64,000 nucleotides of DNA from NCBI GenBank assembly GCA_026196225.1, contig JAPHRD010000020.1, positions 1-64,000 of the forward strand, read 5' to 3'. Source of the DNA: Motiliproteus sp. Lineage in GTDB: Bacteria > Pseudomonadota > Gammaproteobacteria > Pseudomonadales > Balneatricaceae. The translations under genes and the position numbers were made by a program. This document shows, piece after piece, positions 1 to 13,900 of the stretch (position 1 is its first letter; each line of letters starts with the position of its first letter). Under the pieces are notes generated by a model. It searched no databases. It saw nothing but the letters and a program-made list of their open reading frames with translations, and was not told where the DNA came from.

Positions 1-163
1 ACATTAGCGCAGACCACCCTCGTCATCGCAATCAGCTATTGCAACAACGAGGGGAACCATACATTTTTGTTTCCATACACCAATTCCAAAACGGATAATG
101 CTTTTACACCTTTCGGTTTTTTACCTTACTGACTGTATAGGGTAGGTACTAGGCTTAAGGCAT

Positions 164-190
164 AAAAAAGGCCGCAGATGCGGCCTTTTC
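164..190 (-). terminator. Rho-independent terminator downstream of sthA
   Basis: GGCCGC-AGAT-GCGGCC inverted repeat flanked by A-run and T-run; 20 bp past the sthA stop. Confidence 0.8.
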
Positions 191-209
191 TTATCTACTG
201 CAGATACCG

Positions 210-1610
210 TTAGATATTGGCGATCCGATTCAGACCGGCAATCGCAGCGATCCGGAAGGCTTCTGCCATAGTCGGGTAATTGAAGGTAGTGTTGACGAAA
301 TACTTGATGGTATTCGCCTCCCCTTGCTGATTCATGATCGCCTGGCCGATATGGATAATCTCTGAAGCACGGTCACCGAAACAGTGAATGCCGAGAATTT
401 CCAAAGTTTCACGGTGGAATAGAATCTTCAGCATCCCCACGGTTTCACCGGAAATATGAGCACGGGCGATATCCTTGAAGAACGCCTGCCCCACTTCGTA
501 AGGCACCTTGGCCTCGGTTAGCTCTATCTCGGTTTTACCCACAGAGCTGATCTCTGGAATGGTGTAGATTCCGGTAGGGACTTCAGATACAAAGTGGAAA
601 TCTTCCGCTTTCAGCAGGTCGGTACTGGCTGCACGCCCCTGATCCAATGCCGCAGAAGCCAAACTGGGCCAGCCTACTACATCACCGGCGGCGTAGACAC
701 CATCGACATTGGTTCGGTAGTGATCATCCACCTCAAGCTGGCCACGGCTGTTAGGCTCCACGCCAATATTTTCCAGCCCCATGTTATCGGTATTACCGGT
801 ACGGCCATTACACCATAGGAATGCATCCGCACGGATCTTCTTACCGGATTTCAGGGTCATCAGCACACCGTGATCATCCCCTTCAATGGTCTCGTACTCT
901 TCGTTATGGCGGATCTTACAACCATGGTTGCGAAGGTGATAACTCAGCGCATCGGAGATCTCGTCATCGAGGAAGGATAGTAATCGATCGCGGTTATCGA
1001 TCAGGTCAACCTTAACGCCCAAGCCACCAAAAATAGAGGCGTACTCACAGCCGATTACACCGGCTCCATAGACAATCAGGGTGCGAGGTGTGTGTTCGAG
1101 TTTAAGAATGCTGTCGGAGTTGTAGATCCGCGGGTGATTGAAGTCCACATCGGGTGGCGTGTAAGGGCGTGATCCCGTAGCAATAACTACATGCTCCGCC
1201 TTCAATACATCTTTGCCCTTATCTGAATGCTCGACGGTGATGGTCTTGGCATCGTCAAATTTGGCTTGACCAAAATAGACATCAATACGGTTTCGAGCGT
1301 AGAAACCGGTACGAATCATCACCTGATTGGTAATCACCTTTTCCGCACGCTTTAACACCTTGGGAAAAGAGAACCAGCGAGGCTCGCCGATATCACGAAA
1401 CATGGGGTTAGTGTTGAACTCGATGATCTGTTTCACCGAATGACGCAGCGCTTTTGAGGGGATGGTGCCCATGTGGGTACAGTTACCACCCACTTGGTCG
1501 TGGCTTTCAACCACAGCCACGCGTTTCCCCTTTTTCGCCAGGTTCATTGCCGCCCCTTCACCAGCGGGTCCTGAGCCGATTACCACTACATCGTATTCGT
1601 AAACTGCCAT
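210..1610 (-). CDS. sthA: Si-specific NAD(P)(+) transhydrogenase (soluble pyridine nucleotide transhydrogenase)
   Basis: 466 aa; [27 protein letters not shown]-binding motif, [29 protein letters not shown] second dinucleotide fold. Confidence 0.95.
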   Translation of the reverse strand: MAVYEYDVVVIGSGPAGEGAAMNLAKKGKRVAVVESHDQVGGNCTHMGTIPSKALRHSVKQIIEFNTNPMFRDIGEPRWFSFPKVLKRAEKVITNQVMIRTGFYARNRIDVYFGQAKFDDAKTITVEHSDKGKDVLKAEHVVIATGSRPYTPPDVDFNHPRIYNSDSILKLEHTPRTLIVYGAGVIGCEYASIFGGLGVKVDLIDNRDRLLSFLDDEISDALSYHLRNHGCKIRHNEEYETIEGDDHGVLMTLKSGKKIRADAFLWCNGRTGNTDNMGLENIGVEPNSRGQLEVDDHYRTNVDGVYAAGDVVGWPSLASAALDQGRAASTDLLKAEDFHFVSEVPTGIYTIPEISSVGKTEIELTEAKVPYEVGQAFFKDIARAHISGETVGMLKILFHRETLEILGIHCFGDRASEIIHIGQAIMNQQGEANTIKYFVNTTFNYPTMAEAFRIAAIAGLNRIANI

Positions 1611-1750
1611 CTAATCCCCCAAATATTCGCGCGTTATGTTTGTTACGGCTCCACAACTATCAGGATCGCACGTATTCCTAGTTGTGGCCGTTAATTTGTG
1701 TCAGGGTATAAGTCAACTCTGCGTCTATGACGCTCTCCGGTGAGCTGATT

Positions 1751-2005
1751 TTAGTCCTTGGATTGTTTCAGTTCGTAGGCCACGTTATCTTCCGTCTGCT
1801 GCTGGGCTAGCGCCTCGGCCTCTTCCTCTTTTTCACACTTGTTGGGGTCATCGCCACACACAGGGCAGATATAGTCCTTCTCCCCCAGCGCCGCGCTGAC
1901 GCCACCACAGGAACCCTTAATAGGCTTGCGACCCATAATCACGCCGATTGACATGGCCGCGATCAACACGCCCAAGACTACAATCGCCAAAATAACCGTT
2001 TCCAT
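1751..2005 (-). CDS. nqrM: Na+-NQR maturation protein NqrM
   Basis: 84 aa, N-terminal TM, four-Cys pattern GSCGG...CPVCGDDPNKCE, located beside apbE and nqrF. Confidence 0.88.
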   Translation of the reverse strand: METVILAIVVLGVLIAAMSIGVIMGRKPIKGSCGGVSAALGEKDYICPVCGDDPNKCEKEEEAEALAQQQTEDNVAYELKQSKD

Positions 2006-2014
2006 AGTACTACC

Positions 2015-3061
2015 TCACTGCATTAAGAAGGGTTCAAACTCAGATGTATAGGTCTCGACAAAGCCCTGTTCGGATTTGCTGATAAAGAACGCGGCAATGT
2101 TATGTTGCTTTGCCAACGCCAGACCTTTCTCCTGCCCCAATACCATCATAGCCGTTGCTAGCGCATCTGCGCGGGCGCAGGACGGATCCAGAATGGTCAC
2201 CGATGCCAACTTGTGGAGAATCGGTCGCCCGGTAGCCGGATCGATGGTGTGGGAAAAACGAACCCCATTCTGTTCAAAATAATTACGGTAATCGCCAGAG
2301 GTGGCAATCGCCGTATTTTTTACGTCGATAATTTTCTGAATCGCTCGTTGCCCTACTACGGGGCTTTCTACGGCAATTCGCCAGGGTGTGCCATCCGGTT
2401 TTAAACCCTGGGCTTTTAGCTCGCCCCCCACCTCGACCAGAAAACTATCAACTTGTTCACTAATCACTTTGGCAACAGCATCCACCGCATAACCTTTGGC
2501 AATAGCCGACAGATCCAAATAAGCAGATTGGGTCTTACGTATTGCCGATGGTTGTGGACGCGTTTCCAGCGACTGGTAACCAATTGATTGCAGCAGTTCA
2601 TCGATCTGCTGCTGATCGGGAGATTTAGATATAACGCCGCCGGGGCCGAATCCCCAGAGATTGACCAACGGGCCAACCGTCATATCAAAAGCACCTGATG
2701 TCTGTTTACTGATCTCTAAACCCAATTCCACCACCTGACGAGTTTCATCGGATATTGCGAACCACTGTCCATTTTCTGCCTGATTAAAACGACTCAGTTC
2801 AGAATCCACTTGATAGGTGGACATGCGGGATTCGATGCGGTCCAGCTCCCCTTGGATGGCCGTCTTCAGTGCAGAGAGATCGTCAGTTTGAAGTGCTACC
2901 ACCTTGACGGTATAGCTGGTGCCCATGGTGGCACCGGAGAGTGCATGTACGACTTTTTGTGGCGTCTCGTTGGAGTCGCTACAGCCGGTTAGCGCCGAAC
3001 TGACCAGTGCAAGCACCAGCAGTCCGGCGAAAACCGTTTTAAGTTGTCGAGCAATTATCAA
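2015..3061 (-). CDS. apbE: FAD:protein FMN transferase (ApbE)
   Basis: 348 aa lipoprotein; ALSGATMGTSYTVKV, DLSAIAKGYAVD, SHTIDPATGRP motifs. Confidence 0.95.
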   Translation of the reverse strand: MIIARQLKTVFAGLLVLALVSSALTGCSDSNETPQKVVHALSGATMGTSYTVKVVALQTDDLSALKTAIQGELDRIESRMSTYQVDSELSRFNQAENGQWFAISDETRQVVELGLEISKQTSGAFDMTVGPLVNLWGFGPGGVISKSPDQQQIDELLQSIGYQSLETRPQPSAIRKTQSAYLDLSAIAKGYAVDAVAKVISEQVDSFLVEVGGELKAQGLKPDGTPWRIAVESPVVGQRAIQKIIDVKNTAIATSGDYRNYFEQNGVRFSHTIDPATGRPILHKLASVTILDPSCARADALATAMMVLGQEKGLALAKQHNIAAFFISKSEQGFVETYTSEFEPFLMQ

Positions 3062-3082
3062 AATCGCTTAACCACTTAGTCC

Positions 3083-4306
3083 TTATCCGCCGAAGTCATC
3101 AAGCAGGATGTTTTCACGTTCAACACCCAGGTCTTCCAACATCTTGATAACGGCAGAGGTCATCATTGGCGGTCCACACATGTAGAACTCACAATCTTCA
3201 GGCGCTTCGTGGTCCTTCAGATAGTTTTCGTACAGTACATTGTGGATAAAGCCTGTGTAGCCTTCCCAGTTGTCTTCAGGAAGCGGATCGGACAGAGCCA
3301 AATGCCACTTGAAGTTCTCGTTATCAGCAGCCAACTGGTCAAACTCTTCTCCGTAGAAGGCTTCACGCATGGAGCGTGCACCGTACCAGTAAGAGATCTT
3401 ACGGCTAGAGCTGAGACGCTTAAGCTGATCAAAGATATGAGAACGCATCGGGGCCATACCAGCACCACCACCAACGAACACCATCTCTGCGTCAGTATCT
3501 TTAGCAAAGAACTCACCAAAGGGACCGTATACAGTCACTTTGTCGCCTTGCTTGAGGCTAAATACGTAAGAAGACATCTGCCCAGGAGGCAGGTCATCAC
3601 GACCTGGAGGCGGAGTCGCAACACGAATGTTGAACTTAACTACACCACGCTCTTCCGGGTAATTAGCCATGGAATAGGCACGGATAACAGGCTCGTCAAC
3701 TTTCGAGACATAACGCCAGATATCGAACTTATCCCAATCTTCGTGATATTCCTCGTCGATTTCAAAGTCTTTATACGCTGCTACGTGAGCAGGACATTCC
3801 AGCTGAACGTAACCACCGGCACGGAAGTCTACGTTTTCACCTTCAGGCAGACGCAAGGTCAGCTCTTTGATGAACGTAGCTACGTTGGGGTTAGAATCAA
3901 CCGTACATTCCCACTTCTTAACGCCGAAGACTTCGTCTTCAACTTCTACTTTCATATCCTGCTTAACAGCAACCTGACAGGACAGACGCCAGCCTTCACG
4001 CCTTTCACCCTTGGTAAAGTGGCCTTCTTCGGTCGGCAGCATCTCGCCACCGCCCTCTTCGACAATACACTTACACTGAGCGCAAGTACCACCACCACCA
4101 CAAGCGGAGGATAGAAAGATGCCTTGACCGGCCAGAGTCTGCAGCAGTTTACCGCCTGCAGGAACCTTAATCGCCTTTTCAGGATCACCATTGATGTCAA
4201 TTGTCACATCACCGCTGTTTACCAGCTTGGCGCGAGCGAACAAAATCACCGCTACCAGAGCCAGTACCACAGCTGTGAACATGATTACACCGAGTATAAT
4301 TTCCAT
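3083..4306 (-). CDS. nqrF: Na+-translocating NADH:quinone reductase subunit F
   Basis: 407 aa; 2Fe-2S ferredoxin motif [21 protein letters not shown] reductase domain RAYSMANYP. Confidence 0.97.
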   Translation of the reverse strand: MEIILGVIMFTAVVLALVAVILFARAKLVNSGDVTIDINGDPEKAIKVPAGGKLLQTLAGQGIFLSSACGGGGTCAQCKCIVEEGGGEMLPTEEGHFTKGERREGWRLSCQVAVKQDMKVEVEDEVFGVKKWECTVDSNPNVATFIKELTLRLPEGENVDFRAGGYVQLECPAHVAAYKDFEIDEEYHEDWDKFDIWRYVSKVDEPVIRAYSMANYPEERGVVKFNIRVATPPPGRDDLPPGQMSSYVFSLKQGDKVTVYGPFGEFFAKDTDAEMVFVGGGAGMAPMRSHIFDQLKRLSSSRKISYWYGARSMREAFYGEEFDQLAADNENFKWHLALSDPLPEDNWEGYTGFIHNVLYENYLKDHEAPEDCEFYMCGPPMMTSAVIKMLEDLGVERENILLDDFGG

Positions 4307-4343
4307 GTTCGTTTAACCTTTACTGAATCGAACACCGCACAGC

Positions 4344-4952
4344 TTAGAGCTGCACCCCAGAGAAAGACATGAAGCCCAGAGACATCAAACCTACAGTGAT
4401 GAAGGTGATGCCCAGACCACGAAGGCCGTGAGGCACATCGCTGTACTTCAGCTTCTCGCGGATACCAGCCAGTGCAGTTATTGCCAATGCCCAGCCGACA
4501 CCTGCACCAACGCCGTAGACGATGGATTCACCGAAATTGTAATCACGCTCAACCATGAAGAGCGCAGCACCCATGATGGCGCAGTTTACAGTGATCAGTG
4601 GCAGGAAAACGCCCAGCGCGTTGTAGAGCGCAGGAACGAATTTATCCAGCAACATTTCCAGGATCTGTACAATCGCCGCGATAACGCCGATATAGGAGAT
4701 CAGACCCAGGAAGCTCAGATCTACATTGGGCAGACCGGCCCAAGCCAGGGCGCCATCAGCCAGTAAAGTACTGTAGATCAGGTTATTAACCGGAACTGTG
4801 ATACCCAGTACAAATATGACCGCAATACCTAGACCGATAGCCGTTTTAACTTTCTTGGAGATCGCGATGAAGGTACACATCCCCAAGAAGAACGCGAGTG
4901 CCATGTTCTCGATAAAGATCGATTTAACGAACAGGCTAATATAATGTTCCAT
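4344..4952 (-). CDS. nqrE: Na+-NQR subunit E
   Basis: 202 aa hydrophobic; [28 protein letters not shown]. Confidence 0.97.
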   Translation of the reverse strand: MEHYISLFVKSIFIENMALAFFLGMCTFIAISKKVKTAIGLGIAVIFVLGITVPVNNLIYSTLLADGALAWAGLPNVDLSFLGLISYIGVIAAIVQILEMLLDKFVPALYNALGVFLPLITVNCAIMGAALFMVERDYNFGESIVYGVGAGVGWALAITALAGIREKLKYSDVPHGLRGLGITFITVGLMSLGFMSFSGVQL

Positions 4953-4966
4953 AACTCAATCGCTCC

Positions 4967-5614
4967 TTACTTGGTGTTGGGGGCCAGAGTGAAGTCCGGC
5001 TTCTCAACCTGTTTGCTCTTCCACGCACGCAGACCCCAGATCATCAGACCGATGACGAAGAATGCAGAGGGAGGAAGCAGCATCAGACCGTTAGCCACGT
5101 ACCAGCCGCCATTGTTGACCAGAGAGAAGATCTCAAAGCCAAACAGCGAACCCGCACCGAACAATTCACGGATGAAACCAACAAACAGCAGTACCGCGCC
5201 ATAACCCAAACCGTTACCGATACCATCCATAAAGCTGATAGCTGGTGGGTTTTTCATAGCGAATGCTTCAGCACGACCCATTACGATACAGTTGGTGATA
5301 ATAAGACCAACGAATACCGACAGCTGCTTAGACAGCTCATAGGCAAAGGCTTTCAGCACCTGATCCACCACGATTACCAATGAGGCGATGATGGTCATCT
5401 GAACGATAATCCGAATGTTATTCGGAATATGGTTACGGATCATGGATACAAACAGGTTGGAAAATGCGGTTACCACGATAACCGCCAAACTCATGACCAG
5501 CGCCACATTAAGGCTGCTGGTTACGGCCAGTGCGGAACAGATACCCAGAATCTGCAAAGCGATCGGGTTGTTCTCAAATACTGGTTCCGTTACGACTTTT
5601 TTCATCTCAGACAT
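4967..5614 (-). CDS. nqrD: Na+-NQR subunit D
   Basis: 215 aa hydrophobic; [30 protein letters not shown]. Confidence 0.97.
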   Translation of the reverse strand: MSEMKKVVTEPVFENNPIALQILGICSALAVTSSLNVALVMSLAVIVVTAFSNLFVSMIRNHIPNNIRIIVQMTIIASLVIVVDQVLKAFAYELSKQLSVFVGLIITNCIVMGRAEAFAMKNPPAISFMDGIGNGLGYGAVLLFVGFIRELFGAGSLFGFEIFSLVNNGGWYVANGLMLLPPSAFFVIGLMIWGLRAWKSKQVEKPDFTLAPNTK

Positions 5615-5617
5615 GGC

Positions 5618-6397
5618 TTACACCTCCCCTGCGCGCAGTTTGACCAGGAACGGCGAGTAACCGTTTTCGCTGAGCCAGAACTTAACCAGATTAGTAACAC
5701 CGACAGAGGTCAGAGTCGCACCCGCCAGACCATCGATCTGGTGAGCTGCGTTTTTACCAGCAGGATCTACTTTACCTTTGATCAAGCCAATCGCAGCACT
5801 GTCAAAGTTGTCGCCGTAGACTTTCTTGCCTTTCCACTGACCTTTCCAGTTGGGGTTGTCCACTTCACCACCCAATCCAGGTGTTTCAGCGTGAGAGTAA
5901 AAGCCCAGACCCACAACGGTGTTGAAGTCACCTTCCAGTGCCACAAAGCCGTACAGCGTCGACCACAGACCCTTACCGTGAATCGGCAGGATCAGCTTCT
6001 CGATCTCGTCACCGTTTTTAACCATATAAACGGTCTTGTAACGAGCGTGCTGCTTGATACCAGCAATATCCTTATCACCCAGAGCAACAGACTGCTTAGG
6101 ATCTTTAGCAGCCTTCATCTCGTCATAGGTCATAGGATCGATATCATCGGCCCAGGTGTAGGAGGTCATATCCAGGACTTTGGCGGTGACATTGTTGTCA
6201 AACAACTCATCAACAGTCTTGCTGGGATCAACCAGATCAGCCGCAGCCAGGATGTTAGTTTTACGGTCCAACGCTTTGTTGGCCAATTGCTGAGGTTTCA
6301 GCGCTACCGCGGCGGCGGATACAAATACCGCACAGACGACACACAGCGATACTGAAACCAGCAGCGTTTTGGAGATAGTATCGTTATTAGCTGGCAT
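5618..6397 (-). CDS. nqrC: Na+-NQR subunit C
   Basis: ORF track starts at 6430; internal ATG at 6397 ([14 protein letters not shown]) preferred. FMN-attachment motif [10 protein letters not shown]. Confidence 0.95.
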   Translation of the reverse strand: MPANNDTISKTLLVSVSLCVVCAVFVSAAAVALKPQQLANKALDRKTNILAAADLVDPSKTVDELFDNNVTAKVLDMTSYTWADDIDPMTYDEMKAAKDPKQSVALGDKDIAGIKQHARYKTVYMVKNGDEIEKLILPIHGKGLWSTLYGFVALEGDFNTVVGLGFYSHAETPGLGGEVDNPNWKGQWKGKKVYGDNFDSAAIGLIKGKVDPAGKNAAHQIDGLAGATLTSVGVTNLVKFWLSENGYSPFLVKLRAGEV

Positions 6398-7595
6398 TAC
6401 GTGCGATCCTCCGCTTAATGTTGGCTTCAACCACGAAGTAGTCGATCAACGGCGCAAACAGATTGGCAAACAGAATGGCCAACATCATGCCTTCTGGGAA
6501 TGCCGGGTTGACCACACGGATCAGAACCACCATTACACCGATCAGACCACCGAACCACCACTTACCGAGATTGGTCATGGATGCAGAAACCGGATCCGTC
6601 GCCATAAACATCATACCGAAGGCGAAACCACCCAGAACAAAGTGCCACCAGAAAGGCATGCTCAGCATTGGGTTGCTATCAGAACCGATCAGGTTGAACA
6701 GCAAGCTCATGGCTACCATACCGATGAAGACACCGGCAACAATGCGCCAGGCAGCGATGCGGAAGAACATCAGCAGCGCACCACCGATCAGGATCGCCAG
6801 GGTGCTTACTTCGCCCACAGAACCTTGAATGGTACCAACGAAAGCATCCATCCAAGTAATGTTATTGGCCAGAATAGCTTCCACACCACCAGTCTGAGCC
6901 AGACCCAGAGGCGTCGCACCAGCGAAGCCGTCAACAGCAGTCCAGATCGCGTCACCTGACATCTGTGCAGGGTAAGCGAAGAACAGGAACGCACGACCAG
7001 TCAACGCAGGGTTGAGGAAGTTCTTACCTGTACCACCAAACACCTCTTTACCGATCACAACACCGAAGCTAATGCCCAGTGCCACTTCCCACAAAGGAAT
7101 CGTAGGAGGCAAGATCAAAGAGAACAGGATGGAAGTTACGAAGAAACCTTCGTTAACTTCGTGGCCACGTTTCATGGCGAAGAGAACTTCCCAGAAACCA
7201 CCCACAATAAAGGTTACGGCATAGATAGGTACCCAATAGGTAGCACCGTAAATAATGTTGTCCCAGATGCTACTGGCATCATGTCCCGCCAGGGAACCGA
7301 TGATGGCACCACGCCAGCCTTCCGCTTCGGTCAGGCCCATGGCCGCCATCGCTTCGTTGGCTTGCAAGCCGATGTTGTACATACCGGCAAAAACCGCGGG
7401 GAATGTACACATCCAAACCAGGATCATCATGCGCTTCAGGTCAACCATGTCACGAACGTGAGAGGCTGTCTTGGTTACATGACCTGGGGTGTAGAAAATG
7501 GTATCAGCCGCTTCATAAAGGGCGTACCAGTTTTCGTACTTACCGCCTTTATGGAAATGCGGCTCCATTTTATCGAGAATATTACGAATACTCAT
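6387..7595 (-). CDS. nqrB: Na+-NQR subunit B
   Basis: 402 aa polytopic membrane protein; [13 protein letters not shown]-attachment motif. Confidence 0.97.
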   Translation of the reverse strand: MSIRNILDKMEPHFHKGGKYENWYALYEAADTIFYTPGHVTKTASHVRDMVDLKRMMILVWMCTFPAVFAGMYNIGLQANEAMAAMGLTEAEGWRGAIIGSLAGHDASSIWDNIIYGATYWVPIYAVTFIVGGFWEVLFAMKRGHEVNEGFFVTSILFSLILPPTIPLWEVALGISFGVVIGKEVFGGTGKNFLNPALTGRAFLFFAYPAQMSGDAIWTAVDGFAGATPLGLAQTGGVEAILANNITWMDAFVGTIQGSVGEVSTLAILIGGALLMFFRIAAWRIVAGVFIGMVAMSLLFNLIGSDSNPMLSMPFWWHFVLGGFAFGMMFMATDPVSASMTNLGKWWFGGLIGVMVVLIRVVNPAFPEGMMLAILFANLFAPLIDYFVVEANIKRRIARNAS

Positions 7596-7597
7596 TA

Positions 7598-8953
<1,356 letters not shown>

Positions 8954-9140
8954 TTACTTTTTGGTTACCTAATGACCACATCTACTGGCTTGCAGCAACT
9001 GCACTTAACGACCACGGGGTAACCCGCCAAAAAAATCCGCCCAAGTATAAAGATTTGGGGGGTTTTTTACCACTAGACCAAGGAGGAATTTGGGATCAGT
9101 TTTTGACATTCTTCCTGATCTCCATCAATTACAGAAGGAC

Positions 9141-9172
9141 AAAAAAAAGCCGCTATCAATAGCGGCTTTTTC
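9141..9172 (-). terminator. Rho-independent terminator downstream of GAPDH gene
   Basis: GCCGCTA-TCAA-TAGCGGC stem flanked by A8 and T5 runs. Confidence 0.8.
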
Positions 9173-9191
9173 TATGACTGAAGCTAGGGAA

Positions 9192-10622
9192 TTAAGCTTC
9201 GACAGGGAATGCCTTAAGGGTGGACTGGGTCACCTGTTGCAGCAGACGAACAACCTGACAACTATAACCGAACTCATTGTCGTACCAGACATAAACCACA
9301 CAGGAATCGCCATTGACGATAGTCGCCAGGCCATCGACGATACCGGCTGCACGAGAACCGACAAAGTCAGAAGATACAGCTTCTGGAGAGTTACTGTAGT
9401 CGATCTGCTTCTGAAGCTCAGAATGCAGCGCTGCATTACGCAGGTAATCGTTCAACTCGTCTTTAGTGGTTTCTTTTTCCAAGTTCAGGTTCAGAATCGC
9501 CATGGAAACATTCGGGGTCGGTACACGGATCGCGTTACCAGTCAGCTTGCCTTCCATCTCAGGCAAGGCCTTGGAAACCGCTTTCGCTGCACCCGTCTCG
9601 GTCAGAACCATGTTCAAACCAGCAGCACGACCGCGACGATCACCACTGTGGTAGTTATCGATCAGGTTCTGGTCGTTGGTGTAAGCGTGAACAGTTTCAA
9701 CATGACCATTCTTAACACCGTACTCATCATGCAGCTTCTTCAGAACCGGCGTGATGGCGTTAGTGGTACAGGAAGCTGCGGACAAGATCGCATCTTCAGC
9801 AGTAACGTCGCTATTGTTGACACCCATAACGATGTTCTTAACACCCTTACCAGGCGCTGTCAGCAATACGCGAGAAACGCCGTTAGCGCGCAGATGCAGT
9901 GACAGACCGTCGTGGTCACGCCACTTACCGGTGTTATCGACAACAACAGCGTTGCTGATACCGTATTGAGTGTAATCGATGGTGTCAGGGGCATCGGCGT
10001 AGATCACTTTGATCTGGTTGCCGTTTGCTACCAGCGCACTGTTTTCTTCATCAACACTGATCGTACCCAGGAAAGAACCGTGCACAGAGTCGCGACGCAG
10101 TAGGCTAGCACGCTTCTCCAGATCACCACCCTTACCGCGAACTACGATAGCGCGCAGACGCAGATTCTGACCACCGCCGGTCTTTTCGATCAGCAGACGG
10201 GCCAGCAGGCGACCGATACGGCCGAAACCGTAGAGAATGACATCGGTAGGCTCTGCCTGATCACCATTTTTCTTGGCACCAGCCAGCTCTTCATCCAAGA
10301 AAGCTTCCAGAGAGCGATCACCGCCTTCTTTCTTGAACTTGATAGCCAATTTGCCGATATCAACGTGAGCACGTGCCAGATCCATCTTATCCATGGCTTG
10401 CAGCACAGGATAGGTATCAGTAACGGACAACTCCTCACCTTCAACCTGGCGCACATACTTATGAGCTTTCAGGATATTGATAACGGATCGCTTTACGATG
10501 ATCTTACCGAGAACAGAAGTTTCCACTTCGCAATCACGATACAAGCGACCAATCACAGGGATCATTGATTCAGCGATAGCTTCACGTTCTTTCCAATCGG
10601 AAAAGATATTTTCTCGACTCAC
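9192..10622 (-). CDS. Glyceraldehyde-3-phosphate dehydrogenase, long form with N-terminal extension
   Basis: 476 aa; catalytic SAASCTTNAITP, YGFGRIGRLLARLL; about 125-residue N-terminal extension; GTG start. Confidence 0.92.
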   Translation of the reverse strand: MSRENIFSDWKEREAIAESMIPVIGRLYRDCEVETSVLGKIIVKRSVINILKAHKYVRQVEGEELSVTDTYPVLQAMDKMDLARAHVDIGKLAIKFKKEGGDRSLEAFLDEELAGAKKNGDQAEPTDVILYGFGRIGRLLARLLIEKTGGGQNLRLRAIVVRGKGGDLEKRASLLRRDSVHGSFLGTISVDEENSALVANGNQIKVIYADAPDTIDYTQYGISNAVVVDNTGKWRDHDGLSLHLRANGVSRVLLTAPGKGVKNIVMGVNNSDVTAEDAILSAASCTTNAITPVLKKLHDEYGVKNGHVETVHAYTNDQNLIDNYHSGDRRGRAAGLNMVLTETGAAKAVSKALPEMEGKLTGNAIRVPTPNVSMAILNLNLEKETTKDELNDYLRNAALHSELQKQIDYSNSPEAVSSDFVGSRAAGIVDGLATIVNGDSCVVYVWYDNEFGYSCQVVRLLQQVTQSTLKAFPVEA

Positions 10623-10950
10623 AGGGCTACTCCAATGTCGTCAACAATAGATTTTGGAGCGCGTATTATGCTCTTTTGACAAAGAGGGAGCAACGCCAAA
10701 AACCTATACTTTGGGTGCAGTGCAAAAGAACGAATTGATCAAACCCTGCGCAGCCTCCGTACAAAGAGGCCTACAGCTCAATCAACATCCTTTCTTGAAA
10801 TCCAATCATGGCGCACCATGCCACTCAGACAATATCCATACCGACCGAATTAACATTTCATAGAGCGGTTTGCTCCATCGGCAACTCAGGCTACAATTCA
10901 CCCCCCTCTCCACTCCATTTTAAAACAGCGCAAAGAAACCTATTTTCCTG

Positions 10951-13900
10951 ATGCACACCCTGCTTACAGATCTACCTAAACTGGTCAACGGCCAAACTCG
11001 CTATATTGGCAATCTTGCTGGCAGCGGACGCAGCTTGCTCATCGCAGAACAGGCCAGCAACCACCAAGGCCTGACATTAGTTGTCGCTCGCAATTCTGAA
11101 TCAGCGGCGCAGCTGCACACCGAGATCAGTTTCTATGGCGGGGATTTACAGATCCTAAGTTTCCCCGACTGGGAAACACTGCCCTACGATAGTTTTTCAC
11201 CGCATCAGGATATCATCTCCCAACGGCTTTATTGCCTTTACCAGCTACAACAACTGGAACAGGCTATCCTGATCGTCCCTGCTTCGACACTGATGCAGCG
11301 CCTGCCACCAAAAAGCTACTTGACCGGAAACAGCCTGGTTCTGAAAACCGGTCAGCAACTAAATACCGAGCAGATGCGCCAACAATTGGCCGAAGCGGGC
11401 TATCACAGCGTTGATACTGTCTATGAACACGGAGAATTCGCGGCACGGGGCTCGATTCTCGACATTTACCCCATGGGCAGTCAGCTGCCATACCGTATTG
11501 ATCTGTTTGACGATGAGATTGATACCCTTCGAACCTTTGACCCTGAGAGCCAGCGCTCCATCGACCAGGTGGACAGCATCCGCCTATTGCCAGCGAAAGA
11601 GTTCCCGCTAAACAAGACAGCCATCGCCAACTTTCGCCAACAGTGGCGAGAACGCTTCGATGTCGATCCGCGCAACTGCCCGGTGTATCAGGATGTCAGC
11701 AATGGCTTGGCACCTGCGGGCATTGAGTACTATCTGCCGCTATTTTTTCAAGAAACCTGTTCCTTACAGGATTATCTGCCTGAGCAAACCCAACTTTTCA
11801 CCGACAAAGGCACCGAAGACGCCTGTCAGGAATTCTGGCTGGAGATCAGCAGCCGCTACGAAAGCCGAGCCTACGATATCGAACGGCCGATTCTGCCGCC
11901 TCATCAAGCCTTCCATGAAGTGAATTCGGTATTTGCCCAGCTAAAACAAACACCCCGCACCGAACTGAATCAGGTTAGAGATCAAAATACCCGACACAGC
12001 GTACCGCTGCAGAATCCACCAGAGCTACCGGTAAACGCCAAAGCTGCTAATCCACTTCAAGCGGTACAGGAGCTGATTGAGAACCATCAGGGTCGATTAC
12101 TTTTCTGTGCCGAATCCGCCGGTCGTCGCGAGGCATTACTGGAATTGCTTGAACGCATCGACGTGCAACCCGTCTCCGTGCCCGATTGGCAGCAGTTTTG
12201 TGAGACCAACCACTCCGTCTGCATCACGGTTAGCCCCATTGAAGAGGGCTTAAGCGCTCCTCAGCAAAATTTTGAACTGATCACCGAAAGCCAACTGTTC
12301 GGACAACGGGTATTACAGCAACGCCGTCGACAAAGCAGCGAACAGGACAATAGCGACCTGATTTTCCGCAACCTGACCGAGCTGCAACAGGGCGCTCCGG
12401 TGGTTCACGAACAACACGGTGTCGGACGCTACACCGGACTGCAAAGCCTGGAGCTAGACGGCCAAAGCAACGAGTTTCTGGTACTCGAATATGCTGACGA
12501 AGCCAAGCTCTACGTTCCGGTTTCCGGCCTCCATCTGATCTCCCGCTACTCTGGCGCCAGCGATTCCCTGGCACCGCTGCATAAACTGGGCAGCGAACAG
12601 TGGGGCAAGGCCAAACGTAAGGCGATGGAGAAGATTCGCGACACCGCCGCCGAACTGCTGGATATCTACGCCCGTCGCGGCGCCCGCAAAGGTCGTGCCT
12701 TTGCCAGCCCCGATGAGCAATATGAAGCCTTCGCCGCCAACTTTCCCTTTGAAGAAACACCAGATCAACAGCAAGCGATTCATGCCGTAGTCAAAGACCT
12801 GACCGCGACAAAACCAATGGATCGACTGGTTTGTGGTGATGTCGGATTCGGAAAAACCGAAGTAGCCCTGCGCGCCGCCTTCGTCGCCGTTCAGAGCGGC
12901 CACCAGGTGGCAATTTTGGCCCCTACTACCTTGCTGGCACAACAGCATTTTCAAACCTTCCAGGATCGATTCGCTGACTGGCCGGTAAATATCGGTTTGA
13001 TGTCCCGTTTTCGCACCGCCAAGGAGCAGAAACAGACCACAGCCGAGATCGCCAACGGCCATACCGATATCGTTATTGGTACCCACAAACTGCTGCAAGG
13101 GGATATGGATTTCAAATCCCTGGGACTGCTGATCATTGATGAAGAACACCGATTCGGGGTTCACCAAAAGGAGCGACTGAAATCTCTGCGAGAAAATGTC
13201 GATATCCTCACCCTGACCGCAACCCCCATTCCACGGACGCTGAATATGTCGATGTCCGGCATTCGCGATCTATCGATTATCGCAACACCTCCGGCCAGGC
13301 GCCTGTCGGTGAATACCTTTGTCCGCGAAAAAGAGAAAAACCTGATTAAAGAGGCGATCTTGCGGGAATTGCTGAGGGGTGGCCAGGTCTATTATCTCCA
13401 CAACGAGGTAAAGACCATCGACAACCTAGCGAAGGAGTTGGAAATACTTGTGCCTGAAGCCCGTATCGCCATTGGCCACGGCCAGATGCGGGAACGGGAA
13501 TTGGAACAGGTGATGAGCGACTTCTATCACAAGCGCTTCAACCTGCTGGTCTGCACCACCATTATCGAGACCGGCATCGACGTACCCAATGCCAACACCA
13601 TCATTATTGAGAGAGCCGATAAATTTGGCCTGGCTCAGTTACACCAGCTGCGGGGACGAGTGGGACGCTCACACCACCAGGCCTACGCCTATCTGCTCAC
13701 CCCCAACAAACGATCGATGACCAAGGATGCCGAGAAACGCCTGGAAGCTATCGAAGCCGCATCCGATCTTGGCGCTGGCTTTACCCTGGCCACCCACGAT
13801 CTGGAGATTCGCGGTGCAGGCGAACTTCTGGGAGACGAACAAAGCGGACAGATGCAAAGCATTGGGTTCAGCCTTTATATGGAACTACTGGAAGAAGCGA

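Noticed and set aside
1-209. Possible gene end before sthA
   Set aside because: No ORF or RNA signature other than the sthA terminator could be supported at the window edge
3209-4114. 301-aa plus-strand ORF
   Set aside because: Fully antisense to nqrF, which has strong family motifs; composition typical of a shadow ORF
5429-6355. 308-aa plus-strand ORF
   Set aside because: Antisense to nqrD/nqrC; no recognisable domain
9090-9902. 270-aa plus-strand ORF
   Set aside because: Antisense to the GAPDH gene and begins through its terminator hairpin
10676-10710. Apparent TTGACA ... TATACT promoter upstream of mfd
   Set aside because: The spacer is 23 nt, too long for a normal sigma-70 promoter
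12454-13167. 237-aa minus-strand ORF
   Set aside because: Antisense to the mfd helicase domain
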